Origin: a virus
Length of the DNA stretch: 64,000 nt
Direction: 5' to 3' (one strand)
Virus record (IMG/VR): IMGVR_UViG_3300043409_001462
Coordinates: 62,001-126,000 of that record
Numbering within the stretch: the first letter of the stretch is position 1; each line of letters starts with the position of its first letter. The notes beneath the pieces are model-generated. The model did no database searches and was not told where the DNA came from. It saw only the letters and a list, made by a program, of their open reading frames with translations. The position numbers and the translations under genes were made by a program. Shown here piece by piece: positions 20,014 through 29,241 of this stretch.

Positions 20014-21171
20014 ATGGCAAAGTATCTCAAGGAAGTTTTAAAAGGTGTTAAGTCAAGCACTAAGGTTACAAACGACCTTGGTGGATATAAGCCAAAGGCT
20101 GGTGACGAAGAAGATTTCGCAAAGAAGCATGAAATCGAAAAACATGCCGATCGTGTAGGCAACGGCGATGATGTATATAAGGGTACAACTAAGCATGTTC
20201 TTGCAAACACAAAAGAAAAGAACCATGGCTATAAGAAGCCAGAAGATGCTAAGGTAAACGAAGAACAAATTGACGAAGCTGGTATGCCTGCATCTGTTAT
20301 CAAAAGTAAGCAACATCGTGCTAATATGACTGATAAACAATTTGCTGATTCACATAAAGATAAATCTGATGCAGATCTAAGATCAATGGCTTGGCGTCAT
20401 GGTCATGGCAAACCAGGTACACCTGGTCATAACCATTATGTCAATAGACGCAATAAAGGTTTAAAAGAAGAAGTTCAAATCGACGAATTGTCAACTGATC
20501 TTTTGCATCGTGCAGCAAATAAAGCTGCTAAAAAAGCTATGACTGATGTTCAGGGTCGTTCTGGTCCTATTTTTAAAAAGCGAGCAGCACAGGCTAATAA
20601 GTTTCGCGATAAAGGTATGGCACAGGAAAAGAAAGAAAAAGCTGTTAAAGAAGAAACTATTGACGAAGCATCAATGAAACAAAAACAGCACACTAACAGA
20701 GTAAAAACAATGCCTGGTAAAAAAGGCGCTGTGATGGGTGCAACTTCTAATTTCGAAGCTCCATTCCATAAGGTCCATGCTACAATTTCAAAAAGTGGTG
20801 GATCTAAAGAAGTAGTAAAGCACGAAATTAAAGCTAAAGACAAGCATGATGCAATTTTTAATGTTCAAATGATGCACCACAAGGCTGGTCATAAAGTACA
20901 CGATACAAAGTATAAAGGTACTGTCAAGGAAGAAGCAGAACAAATCGATGAGCTTTCAAAAAAAACTCTTGGTAATTACGCTCATGCAGGAGTAAGAGAT
21001 ATCGCTTCTCGTCAGTACGCTCTCGGTAAGGGTGACAAATCTAATACAGGCAAACTTATGAATCGTCGTAAGGGCGTTGATAAAGCAATCAGTAAGCTTA
21101 CTAAAGAATCTGAAACACCAATTACGTTTCCAAATAAGCAATCAAATAACGCAGTAGGACAAAACGTATGA
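20014..21171 (+). CDS. Large prohead-core/internal head protein with four IDE cleavage-like sites
   Basis: A 385-residue Lys-rich protein in the position of the T4 gene 68 core protein but much longer. It contains four near-identical acidic motifs ending in I-D-E: I86-D87-E88 (NEEQIDEA), I156-E158 (EEVQIDEL), I216-E218 (EETIDEA) and I311-E313 (EAEQIDEL). They match the (I/L)-x-E target of T4-type prohead protease gp21, encoded 0.3 kb downstream. Cleavage would give five basic fragments (about 88, 70, 60, 95 and 72 residues), probably DNA-bound internal head proteins. The role is inference from motif and position. Confidence 0.7.
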   Translation: MAKYLKEVLKGVKSSTKVTNDLGGYKPKAGDEEDFAKKHEIEKHADRVGNGDDVYKGTTKHVLANTKEKNHGYKKPEDAKVNEEQIDEAGMPASVIKSKQHRANMTDKQFADSHKDKSDADLRSMAWRHGHGKPGTPGHNHYVNRRNKGLKEEVQIDELSTDLLHRAANKAAKKAMTDVQGRSGPIFKKRAAQANKFRDKGMAQEKKEKAVKEETIDEASMKQKQHTNRVKTMPGKKGAVMGATSNFEAPFHKVHATISKSGGSKEVVKHEIKAKDKHDAIFNVQMMHHKAGHKVHDTKYKGTVKEEAEQIDELSKKTLGNYAHAGVRDIASRQYALGKGDKSNTGKLMNRRKGVDKAISKLTKESETPITFPNKQSNNAVGQNV

Positions 21172-21446
21172 GCGCGATCGTTAAACCACTCGGAACAGAA
21201 TCTGTTTGTAATACAACAACTTTTAGTTCTTATAGCAACAGTACATTAGTAAAAATATCACACGCTTCTGCTATTACAACTTTAGCTTTAATTACTTGTA
21301 AAGATTCTACAAACACTACTACTAAATGGACAACTTCTGTTATTGGTGGTGAAACAATAATTTTAGAAAAAGGCGCAACAGATATTTTAACTTCGAATAA
21401 CACAGCTGCTACGTTAGTAGCTGTTCCTGTTGCGTATAAAAATTAA
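21168..21446 (+). CDS. Small conserved head-cluster protein, unknown
   Basis: A 92-residue Thr/Ser-rich, beta-type protein (SAIVKPLGTESVCNTTTF) overlapping the core gene by ATGA. It lies where T4-like marine phages often carry a short gene before gene 21. Composition suggests a small structural protein, possibly decoration or core. No motif decides. Confidence 0.6.
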   Translation: MSAIVKPLGTESVCNTTTFSSYSNSTLVKISHASAITTLALITCKDSTNTTTKWTTSVIGGETIILEKGATDILTSNNTAATLVAVPVAYKN

Positions 21447-21455
21447 GGTAATCAA

Positions 21456-22133
21456 ATGAAGCTAATTACAGAACTAGTAGAACAAGTAGAATATATTACT
21501 GAAGCCAAAGAATCTGGTGAAAAGCAGCATTATATTCATGGCATTTTTCTACAGGCTGATAGAAAAAATAGAAATGGTCGTATCTATGAAATGAATATTC
21601 TAGAGCCAGAAGTTAATCGTTATATTGCTGAAACTATTAAACATAACAGAGCTTATGGTGAACTAGGTCATCCTGATGGCCCAGCTATCAATCTAGATAG
21701 AGTATCACATATTATTACAGAATTAACTCGTGATGGAAGTAATTTTATTGGTAAAGCTAAACTTACTAATACACCAATGGGTAATATTGCAAGAGGTCTT
21801 TTAGAATCTGGAGCTAATCTTGGTGTATCTTCTCGTGCTTTAGGATCTCTTCAGCCAGATAATAAAACTGGCGCTATGATGGTCCAATCTGATCTTCGAC
21901 TTGCTACTGCAGCTGATATCGTTGCAGATCCTTCTGCGCCAGATGCTTTTGTTAAAGGTATCATGGAAAACGTAGAATGGATTTATGATTCTGTTAAGGA
22001 CACTTGGCGCGAAGAGAAGCTTGATAATATCAAGAAACAAATTCATACTATGTCTAAAAGAGAAATAGAAGAGCAGAGACTTGCTATTTTCGAGAACTAC
22101 GTTAGCTCTTTAGCTTTTAAAATCAATAAATAA
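21456..22133 (+). CDS. gp21: Prohead protease gp21
   Basis: A 225-residue serine protease of the T4 gp21 family. The catalytic histidine is in GELGHPDGPAINLDR (H72) and the serine in NLGVSSRALG (S125 or S126). ITE triplets at 4-6 and 14-16 could be self-cleavage sites. It matures scaffold gp22, core proteins and capsid gp23 before packaging. Confidence 0.93.
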   Translation: MKLITELVEQVEYITEAKESGEKQHYIHGIFLQADRKNRNGRIYEMNILEPEVNRYIAETIKHNRAYGELGHPDGPAINLDRVSHIITELTRDGSNFIGKAKLTNTPMGNIARGLLESGANLGVSSRALGSLQPDNKTGAMMVQSDLRLATAADIVADPSAPDAFVKGIMENVEWIYDSVKDTWREEKLDNIKKQIHTMSKREIEEQRLAIFENYVSSLAFKINK

Positions 22134-22139
22134 TAAATA
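22125..22139 (+). promoter_or_regulatory. Tandem late promoter motifs AATAAATA before scaffold gene
   Basis: Two overlapping AATAAATA motifs (22125-22132 and 22132-22139) straddle the gp21 stop, 29-36 bases before gp22. Confidence 0.5.
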
Positions 22140-22167
22140 ATTCTAAATTCCACAGGGAGACCTTACG

Positions 22168-23373
22168 ATGTCAATTAAAAAGTTTCAAATGAAAGACCTT
22201 CTAGAGCAGGTTGCTACCAACGAAGCTAAGAAGAATGCAGTCAACGAAGAAGAAATCGTTGAGGAAGAAGTTGAAGAAGAAGTAGTTCTAGAAGCTGAAG
22301 ATGCTGAAGAAGATGAATCAGAAACTGATTACGAAGAAGATCAGGAAGATGAAATTGAAGAAGAAACTACTGCAGCTGCTTCTCTTAAGCCAGGTGCTAA
22401 TTCAGTTGACGATCCTAAGTCCAAAATTGGTATGATTGCTAATATGATTGGTGCTATGCAGTCAATGGGTAAAGAAGATCTTGTTAAGTGGTTCGATCAG
22501 ACCATGTCTCTTTACGGTCCAGGTAAGGATTGGGGCGTAGGCGATAAGTCTGGTTCTAATCAGTCTTCAATTGACATGAGTCCTTCAGCAGCTTCATCTG
22601 CAACTGGTCCAAAAACTAGAGACGGTATGCCAAAGCTTTCTGTCAAGGAAGACGTTGAAGAAATGTTTGCTGGCTCTGATCTTTCAGAAGAATTTAAATC
22701 AAATGCAGCAACACTATTTGAAGCAGCTGTACATGCTCGTACAATTGTTGAAATTGCTCGTCTTGAAGAAGAATACGAAGCAGCTTTTGCTGAATCTGTA
22801 GAAGAAATTACAGAAGAACTTACATCTAAGCTCGACTCGTATCTTGAATATGTAACTGAGCAGTGGATGGAAGATAACGAAGTTGCTATTGAGTCAACAC
22901 TTCGTAACGAATTAATGGAAGAATTTATTGGTGGTCTAAAGGGTCTATTTGCTGAACATTATATCGACGTTCCACAGGAAAAAATCGATGTAATCGAAGC
23001 TCTTGCTGAAAAGGTAGAAACACTTGAAGCAGCTCTTGACGAATCCATCAATGAAAATGTAGAGCTTAAGAGAAATATTGCAGAAGTAGAAAAGGATGAT
23101 ATCCTTGAAAGCCTATGCGATGGTCTTGCTCTTTCACAAGTAGAAAAGTTCAAGGCGCTTGCAGAAGGCATTGAATTTGACGGCGACCTAGAAACTTATG
23201 GCAATAAGCTAGTTTTTGTTAAAGAAAACTATTTCGGAGCTAAAAAGTCAGTAGTTTCTACTAATATCGAAGAAGAAACTTTTGAAGGCGAAACATCTTC
23301 AACTAACACAGTTTCTATCGATCCATCCGTTAATCGTTACGTTCAAGCAATTAACAGAAACATAAAGAAGTAA
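22168..23373 (+). CDS. gp22: Prohead scaffold gp22
   Basis: A 401-residue highly acidic, helical scaffold protein. The N terminus (SIKKFQMKDLLEQVATNEAKK) is typical, and is followed by long Glu-rich runs. Residues about 160-340 form the conserved helical core (EEMFAGSDLSEEFKSNAATLFEAAV; a coiled coil near 290). It directs gp23 assembly and is then degraded by gp21. CAGGGAG ribosome site; late promoters upstream. Confidence 0.93.
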   Translation: MSIKKFQMKDLLEQVATNEAKKNAVNEEEIVEEEVEEEVVLEAEDAEEDESETDYEEDQEDEIEEETTAAASLKPGANSVDDPKSKIGMIANMIGAMQSMGKEDLVKWFDQTMSLYGPGKDWGVGDKSGSNQSSIDMSPSAASSATGPKTRDGMPKLSVKEDVEEMFAGSDLSEEFKSNAATLFEAAVHARTIVEIARLEEEYEAAFAESVEEITEELTSKLDSYLEYVTEQWMEDNEVAIESTLRNELMEEFIGGLKGLFAEHYIDVPQEKIDVIEALAEKVETLEAALDESINENVELKRNIAEVEKDDILESLCDGLALSQVEKFKALAEGIEFDGDLETYGNKLVFVKENYFGAKKSVVSTNIEEETFEGETSSTNTVSIDPSVNRYVQAINRNIKK

Positions 23374-23377
23374 TTTT

Positions 23378-23385
23378 TATAAATA
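23378..23385 (+). promoter_or_regulatory. Late promoter TATAAATA before capsid gene
   Basis: An exact TATAAATA lies 33 bases before the capsid ATG, matching the need for very high late expression. Confidence 0.65.
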
Positions 23386-23418
23386 CAAAATACAACACCT
23401 TAAGAAAGGGAGACAAAA

Positions 23419-24843
23419 ATGTATCTAGCTGAGGCAATTCAAAACAAGTGGGCACCTGTTCTCGATCATGACGCTCTTGGCGTTATCAAGGATCAGCACC
23501 GTCGCTCCGTAACAGCAGTAATGCTCGAAAACACAGAAAACGCCCTTCGTGAAGCTCATGCTCACACTGGCTATCAGACTCTTACTGAAGCAGGTATCGC
23601 ACCTTCTGCAGTTAACGCAATGGGTGGTTCTTCATCTACTGCTGGTACTGGTGGTATCGACACTTTCGATCCAGTACTTATTTCTCTAGTACGTCGTGCA
23701 ATGCCTAACCTTATTGCTTATGATATCTGCGGCGTTCAGCCAATGACTGGTCCAACTGGACTTATCTTCGCAATGCGTTCAATGTATGCTAACCAGCAGA
23801 CTAACTCAACAGGCTATGCTCTTAATCAGGGCGATGCTGTAACTCAGGAAACTTTCTATCAGGAAGTTAATACTGCGTTCTCTTCTGTTGTTGGTGGTGG
23901 TAACCAGCTTGGTAACAATAACGTTGGTAAGTTCCCAGGCGCAACTAACACTACACCACTTAGTGCACTAAGCCAGTATAACACTGCTGGTGGTATGGCT
24001 ACTACTGTTGCAGAAACTCTTGGTTCTAACAGTTCTGGCGCTTCTGACTTCGCTCAGATGGCATTCACAATTGAAAAGGTTACTGTAACTGCTAAGTCAC
24101 GTGCTCTTAAGGCAGAATACACTATGGAACTTGCTCAGGATCTTAAGGCAATCCATGGTCTAGACGCAGAAACTGAACTTTCAAACATCCTTTCAGCTGA
24201 AATTCTTGCTGAAATCAACCGTGAAGTTGTTCGTACTATCAACATCTCTGCTGTTGCTGGCGCTCAGGACAATACAACTACTGCTGGCGTATTCGATCTT
24301 GACACCGACTCAAACGGTCGTTGGTCAGTAGAAAAGTTCAAGGGTCTTATGTTCCAGCTTGAAAGAGAAGCTAACGCTATCGCCCGTCAGACTCGTCGTG
24401 GTAAGGGTAATATCGTACTTTGCTCTTCTGACGTCGCTTCTGCACTTCAGATGGCTGGTGTACTTGACTACACTCCAGCTCTTAACTCAAACAATCTTCA
24501 GGTAGATGACACTGGTAACACTTTCGCTGGTGTTCTTAACGGTCGTCTAAAGGTTTACATCGATCCATACGCAATCGGTGGTAACTACCTAACTGTTGGC
24601 TATAAGGGTTCGTCAGCATTCGACGCTGGTCTATTCTATTGCCCATACGTTCCTCTACAGATGGTTCGTGCAGTTGATCAGTCAAGCTTCCAGCCTAAGA
24701 TCGGCTTTAAGACTCGTTACGGCATGGTAGCAAATCCATTCGCTGAAATGAATACTTCTTATCAGGCTGTTAAGGGTCAGGGTCGTCTTGATATTTCCAA
24801 GAACATCTACTATCGTCGTATGATTGTTAACAACCTAATGTAA
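23419..24843 (+). CDS. gp23: Major capsid protein gp23
   Basis: A 474-residue HK97-fold capsid subunit. The N-terminal segment carries L55-T56-E57 followed by A58 (QTLTEAGIAP), the expected gp21 maturation site, so mature protein would begin near A58. Conserved blocks: DTFDPVLISLVRRAMPNLIAYD and GLIFAMRSMY. GGGAGA ribosome site, own late promoter, and codon choice of a highly expressed gene. A terminator follows. Confidence 0.97.
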   Translation: MYLAEAIQNKWAPVLDHDALGVIKDQHRRSVTAVMLENTENALREAHAHTGYQTLTEAGIAPSAVNAMGGSSSTAGTGGIDTFDPVLISLVRRAMPNLIAYDICGVQPMTGPTGLIFAMRSMYANQQTNSTGYALNQGDAVTQETFYQEVNTAFSSVVGGGNQLGNNNVGKFPGATNTTPLSALSQYNTAGGMATTVAETLGSNSSGASDFAQMAFTIEKVTVTAKSRALKAEYTMELAQDLKAIHGLDAETELSNILSAEILAEINREVVRTINISAVAGAQDNTTTAGVFDLDTDSNGRWSVEKFKGLMFQLEREANAIARQTRRGKGNIVLCSSDVASALQMAGVLDYTPALNSNNLQVDDTGNTFAGVLNGRLKVYIDPYAIGGNYLTVGYKGSSAFDAGLFYCPYVPLQMVRAVDQSSFQPKIGFKTRYGMVANPFAEMNTSYQAVKGQGRLDISKNIYYRRMIVNNLM

Positions 24844-24903
24844 TTGAAACCTCGCTGATTCAAAGGCGAGGCAATACAAGACGGTTTCAAGCCGCAAACT
24901 TAA

Positions 24904-24927
24904 GGGGATCTTCGGGTCCCCTTTTTT
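24904..24927 (+). terminator. Terminator after gp23
   Basis: GGGGATC-TTCG-GGTCCCC stem with a UUCG-type tetraloop followed by TTTTTT. A second smaller hairpin (CCTCGC / GCGAGG) lies at 24850-24871. Confidence 0.9.
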
Positions 24928-24928
24928 A

Positions 24929-24957
24929 TTGACTTTTTTTCATTTTACCAGTATAAT
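24929..24957 (+). promoter_or_regulatory. sigma70-type promoter TTGACT-17-TATAAT
   Basis: TTGACT at 24929-24934 and TATAAT at 24952-24957, 17 bases apart, directly after the gp23 terminator. A late-type GATAAATA follows at 24978-24985, so the following tail gene and the uvsY-55-46 block may be read both early and late. Confidence 0.75.
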
Positions 24958-25007
24958 CATATATGACAGGATGATATGATAAATAGTATTAGCTCTAGGA
25001 GGTACTG

Positions 25008-25529
25008 ATGACAGCTGTTGATAATACACCATCGAATAAGAATTTTCTAAGTCCGCTCAATTTTGTATTCCAAATCAAGCGTTCTCCTCATTTAAACTTC
25101 TTTGTTCAAGAAGCAAATTTACCTGGTATATCTGTAAATTTTCCAACACAACAAAATCCATTCGTACGTATTCCTATCTCTGGCGACCATGTTGATTTTG
25201 GTAATCTTAGAGTTACATTTAAAGTAGATGAAGAATTACAGAACTGGTTCGAAATACATAACTGGATTAGAGCTCTTGGATTTCCATTTGAATTCGAAGA
25301 ATACAGAACTCTTAAAACTGCACCAACTCAAACTGGCGACGGAATAACTTCTGATATAACACTAGTATTATTAAATCAAATTAAAAAACCTATTTTCGAA
25401 ATTTCATTTCGAGATGCATTTCCTATCTCTTTATCTGAAATGTCATTTAATACTACAGATGAATCAGTAGATTACATAAGCGCTACTGCAGAATTTAGAT
25501 ATGTACTTTACGATGTTGTAAAATTATAG
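25008..25529 (+). CDS. Tail-tube-like structural protein
   Basis: A 173-residue protein with the tube-fold pattern of gp19 and baseplate tube-initiator proteins (VQEANLPGISV, then FVRIPISGDHVDFGNLRVTF, then NWFEIHNWIRALGFP). Homologues lie just after gene 23 in many marine T4-like phages. AGGAGG precedes the ATG. It may be a baseplate or tube-end component. The exact T4 equivalent is uncertain. Confidence 0.7.
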   Translation: MTAVDNTPSNKNFLSPLNFVFQIKRSPHLNFFVQEANLPGISVNFPTQQNPFVRIPISGDHVDFGNLRVTFKVDEELQNWFEIHNWIRALGFPFEFEEYRTLKTAPTQTGDGITSDITLVLLNQIKKPIFEISFRDAFPISLSEMSFNTTDESVDYISATAEFRYVLYDVVKL

Positions 25530-25577
25530 TATACTTTTGATCCTAACTACGCTATAATATGTTTAAAGTGAGGGATT

Positions 25578-26012
25578 ATGAAGTTAGAAGAAATTTACAC
25601 ACAGTGGGACGTAGATAGTGATATCGATACTACAGATCTCGGTAACGAGAGTATCAAGATACCTAAATTACATAACAAATATTATAGGCTATATACTAGT
25701 GAAAAGCTACTGCTACGTAAATATGAAGCAGAAATGAAATCACTTAAGCTTGCTAAGTATGAATTTTATACGCAGGGACCATCGAGCGAAACGAAAGAGC
25801 TTGGTTGGGAAATGCCAGCTAGAGGTATGATTTTAAAGCAAGAAATGCCTATGTATATGGAAGGAGACAAGGAAATTATTGCTTTGTCTTTAAAAATTGG
25901 ATTACAGCAAGAAAAAGTAGAGCTATTAGAGTCTATTATTAAAAGTCTGGTCAACAGAGGATTTCAAATTAAATCGGCAATTGATTGGCATAAATTTACT
26001 ATGGGAGCATAA
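25578..26012 (+). CDS. uvsY: Recombination mediator UvsY
   Basis: A 144-residue UvsY homologue: KLHNKYYRLYTSEKLLLRKYE and LESIIKSLVNRGFQIKSAIDW are the family signatures. UvsY loads the UvsX recombinase onto gp32-coated single strands for recombination-dependent replication. Coupled to uvsW by TAATG. A good -10 (TATAAT at 25553-25558) lies upstream without a clear -35. Confidence 0.93.
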   Translation: MKLEEIYTQWDVDSDIDTTDLGNESIKIPKLHNKYYRLYTSEKLLLRKYEAEMKSLKLAKYEFYTQGPSSETKELGWEMPARGMILKQEMPMYMEGDKEIIALSLKIGLQQEKVELLESIIKSLVNRGFQIKSAIDWHKFTMGA

Positions 26013-27463
26013 TGGATATAATTGAGATCGAGCGTTTCGACGAGACGTATAATAAAATAACATGTGATCCTGGTATTGGTTTTGAACTGAGTGAATATTT
26101 CACCTTCGAAGTACCAGGCGCTAAGTTTATGCCATCTGTACGTAACAAAGTATGGGATGGTAAAATACGTCTCTATAATGTCATGTCTTGTCTACTATAC
26201 GCTGGTCTCAATAAATATGTAGAAGAGTTTGCTAGTAAACGAAACTACCAAGTAATATACAAGTCGGATTTCTCAGCCGATGAATTTTCAGTTAAAGAAG
26301 CATTCGAGTTTTTAGAAACTATTAAACTACCATCAAAATATCAACCCAGAGACTATCAAATAAAGGCTTTTGTTCATGCTATACGTAATCGTAGATCTTT
26401 ACTTCTCTCGCCCACTGCCTCAGGTAAATCGTTTATCATCTACCTAATAACGAGGTACTATCATGCACGCACTCTTATTATTGTTCCAACTACTTCTTTG
26501 GTTAGTCAACTTGCCTCTGACTTTGATGACTATGGCTTTGTATCCGATAGGTTCGTTCATAGAATCTTTGCTGGACAAGATAAACAAACAGATAAACCAG
26601 TTACCATCTCAACCTGGCAGTCTATATACAAGATGCCTAAAAAATATTTCGAACAATTTGATGTGGTCATAGGTGACGAAGCACACTTATTTAAAGCGAA
26701 GAGTCTTACTAGCATTATGTCTAAGCTTAGTAATTGTCGATATCGCTTTGGATTCACAGGTACTCTCGACGGCACTCAAACTAATCAGCTTGTTCTCGAA
26801 GGTTTGTTTGGTCCTGTTAGAAAAGTTACAACCACTGCTGAATTAATTGATCAAAAACACTTGACTAAATTTGAAATTAAAGCTATAATACTTAAGTATC
26901 CTGATGAAATACGTAAACAAGTATCCAAGTTTGATTATCAAGCAGAGCTAGATTATCTAGTACGTAACGATGCAAGAAATAAATTTATTATGAACCTGAC
27001 GCTATCGCTGTCGGGTAATACTCTATTGTTATTCCAGTTCGTTGAGAAGCATGGCAAAGTATTGTATGATATGATAAAGGATTGTGGACGTGAAGTATAT
27101 TTTGTTCATGGCGGTGTTGATGGCGAGGATCGAGAACAGATTCGTAAATTTTTGGAAACGCAACAAAACGCTATTATCATCGCTAGCGTGGGAACTTTCT
27201 CCACAGGTGTCAACATTCCTAGTTTGCGTAACATTATATCTGCTAGTCCTTCAAAATCCAAGATTCGAAATTTACAATCAATTGGTCGTGTATTACGCAA
27301 ATCAAGTGGTAAAGATGGCGCAACTCTTTATGACATCGCTGATGACTTAACTTGGAAAGATAGAAAAAACTTTACGATACTTCATTTTATGACACGTGTT
27401 GCGATATATAACGAGGAAAAGTTTGATTATAAAATTTATCCTGTAAATTTAAAGGGCGCATAA
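26012..27463 (+). CDS. uvsW: Superfamily 2 helicase UvsW
   Basis: A 483-residue SF2 helicase. Q-like motif YQPRDYQ (110-116), Walker A PTASGKS (134-140), DEAH box (GDEAH, to 225), motif III FTGT, and the C-terminal helicase domain with SIGRVLRK. UvsW unwinds R-loops and regresses forks, switching off origin replication. Coupled at both ends by TAATG overlaps. Confidence 0.96.
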   Translation: MDIIEIERFDETYNKITCDPGIGFELSEYFTFEVPGAKFMPSVRNKVWDGKIRLYNVMSCLLYAGLNKYVEEFASKRNYQVIYKSDFSADEFSVKEAFEFLETIKLPSKYQPRDYQIKAFVHAIRNRRSLLLSPTASGKSFIIYLITRYYHARTLIIVPTTSLVSQLASDFDDYGFVSDRFVHRIFAGQDKQTDKPVTISTWQSIYKMPKKYFEQFDVVIGDEAHLFKAKSLTSIMSKLSNCRYRFGFTGTLDGTQTNQLVLEGLFGPVRKVTTTAELIDQKHLTKFEIKAIILKYPDEIRKQVSKFDYQAELDYLVRNDARNKFIMNLTLSLSGNTLLLFQFVEKHGKVLYDMIKDCGREVYFVHGGVDGEDREQIRKFLETQQNAIIIASVGTFSTGVNIPSLRNIISASPSKSKIRNLQSIGRVLRKSSGKDGATLYDIADDLTWKDRKNFTILHFMTRVAIYNEEKFDYKIYPVNLKGA

Positions 27464-28026
27464 TGGTAAAAGTCAAAAGAAATTATGTTAATAATAAAAC
27501 ATTATACGAAGAAATGATTAAGTATAAAGACAAGCTTAAATTTGCCGAAGAAATGGGTAAAGTTCCCCCTTCTGTTCCTAATTATGTTGGGCAATGTTTC
27601 CTTCAAATATGTAATAGGCTTTCTACCAAGCCTAATTTTATGAATTATTCATATAGAGATGAGATGGTCGCCGACGCAATTGAAAACTGTGTATCGGCTG
27701 CTCATAGTTTTGATCCTGAGAAATCATCTAACCCATTTGCATATTTTACTCAAATAGCCTGGAATGCTTTTATACGTAGGATAAATAAAGAAAAAAAACA
27801 AGCGTATATCAAACATAAAAATTTCGAAAACTCTGGTATTATGGATGAGCTATATGATCAATCAGAAGGTGGGTTTAGCGTTCAAGTAAAACATAATGAA
27901 TACTCTGATGATATCATTAGAAATTTCGAAAGCAAGTTGATTAAAACCACAAAAAAGGCTAAAATAGGATTAGAGAAATTTGTAGAGGAAGAAAAAAATG
28001 AAGAACTTACACCTAGTACCAGTTAA
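27463..28026 (+). CDS. gp55: Late-transcription sigma factor gp55
   Basis: A 187-residue divergent sigma factor. VADAIENCVSAAHSFDPEKSSNPFAYFTQIAWNAFIRR (shown in part) matches sigma region 2, which recognises the late -10 element. It would act with the sliding clamp gp45 on the NATAAATA motifs listed here. The C terminus is poorly conserved and I see no clear clamp-binding tail. Confidence 0.93.
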   Translation: MVKVKRNYVNNKTLYEEMIKYKDKLKFAEEMGKVPPSVPNYVGQCFLQICNRLSTKPNFMNYSYRDEMVADAIENCVSAAHSFDPEKSSNPFAYFTQIAWNAFIRRINKEKKQAYIKHKNFENSGIMDELYDQSEGGFSVQVKHNEYSDDIIRNFESKLIKTTKKAKIGLEKFVEEEKNEELTPSTS

Positions 28027-28180
28027 TATTTTAGATCTGGTCGAAAAGATTAATGATAAAACTATCAGAGAAAACGAAAAGAACAATTATGTTCTTCGCC
28101 TAGAAGCAACTTCGGCTTATATCTCAGAAGCTTTGAATAAGAACACTATGAATTTTTCAAGGAAGAAAATTGCTAGATGA
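27998..28180 (+). CDS. Small protein between 55 and 47
   Basis: A 60-residue ORF overlapping gp55 by 29 bases and gp47 by ATGA, with GAGGAAG as ribosome site inside gp55. Similar small unnamed ORFs sit between 55 and 47 in T4 relatives. Helical, charged, no known motif. Confidence 0.65.
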   Translation: MKNLHLVPVNILDLVEKINDKTIRENEKNNYVLRLEATSAYISEALNKNTMNFSRKKIAR

Positions 28181-29241
28181 AGATAGCACTGATCACTGAT
28201 ACTCATTGGGGTGTACGCAATGATAATATTGCTTTCATGGATAACAGTAAAAAGTTTCTTGATGAAGTATTTTTTCCATATTTGGACAATAACAATGTCC
28301 TTACTGTTTGTCATCTTGGTGATCTTGTAGACCGTCGCAAATATATTAATATGCAAACTGCTACGCGACTTCGAATTGACTTCCTCGATAAGCTTGCAAA
28401 TCGTGGATTGGATGTTCATATGATTGCTGGTAATCATGATACATATTTTAAAAACACCAATCGTATTAATGCGCTTCATGAACTTGTTGTTGGAAAATAT
28501 AATTTTACTATTCACGATCAGCTTCCTCGCGAAGTAGAATTCGACAACACGATTGTTTTAATGCTACCTTGGATATGTGATGAAAATAGAGAAGTTTGCC
28601 TACACAAAATCAAAACTACGCCAGCTCAAATCGTTATGGGACACCTCGAACTTGCGGGATTTGAGATGCACAGGGGATCTATCGTCTCTCATGGAGATGA
28701 TCGTTCTATCTTTGATCGCTTTGATATGGTTCTTAGTGGTCATTATCATCATCGTTCCTCTGATGGCACTATACATTATTTGGGTAGTCACGCTGAGTTT
28801 ACTTGGAGCGATTATGATGATCGTAAGGGCTTTCACATCCTGGATACAGAAACCAGGGACTTGACTTTTATCGAAAATACATATACAATGTTTGATAAGT
28901 TCTGGTATGATGATACATCTATCCTTACTCCATCAGAGGGTTGGGACATGAGACATTATGCAGGTAAAATAGTTAAAGTTATTGTCAAGAATAAAACTGA
29001 TCCATATATGTTTGATAGATGCATTGAAGCTTTCGAAAAAGCTGGAGTGTTAGAAATGCAAATCGTAGAAGATCATCTTAACCTTTCAACAGAGGTTGAT
29101 GAAGATATTGTGAACGAAGCTGAGTCTACCATCGATATTTTTAAGAAATATATAGATCAGGTTAACTCTGCTAACCTCGACAAGAACAAACTTGAAAAAA
29201 CAATTGTTGAACTTTATAATGAGGCTCTTGCTATAGAATGA
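28177..29241 (+). CDS. gp47: Recombination endonuclease subunit gp47 (Mre11/SbcD-like)
   Basis: A 354-residue calcineurin-like phosphoesterase. Metal ligands visible: D8 and H10 (TDTHWG), D49 (LGDLVD), N86-H87-D88 (GNHD), and a later SGHYHHR. With gp46 it resects DNA ends for recombination. Confidence 0.95.
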   Translation: MKIALITDTHWGVRNDNIAFMDNSKKFLDEVFFPYLDNNNVLTVCHLGDLVDRRKYINMQTATRLRIDFLDKLANRGLDVHMIAGNHDTYFKNTNRINALHELVVGKYNFTIHDQLPREVEFDNTIVLMLPWICDENREVCLHKIKTTPAQIVMGHLELAGFEMHRGSIVSHGDDRSIFDRFDMVLSGHYHHRSSDGTIHYLGSHAEFTWSDYDDRKGFHILDTETRDLTFIENTYTMFDKFWYDDTSILTPSEGWDMRHYAGKIVKVIVKNKTDPYMFDRCIEAFEKAGVLEMQIVEDHLNLSTEVDEDIVNEAESTIDIFKKYIDQVNSANLDKNKLEKTIVELYNEALAIE

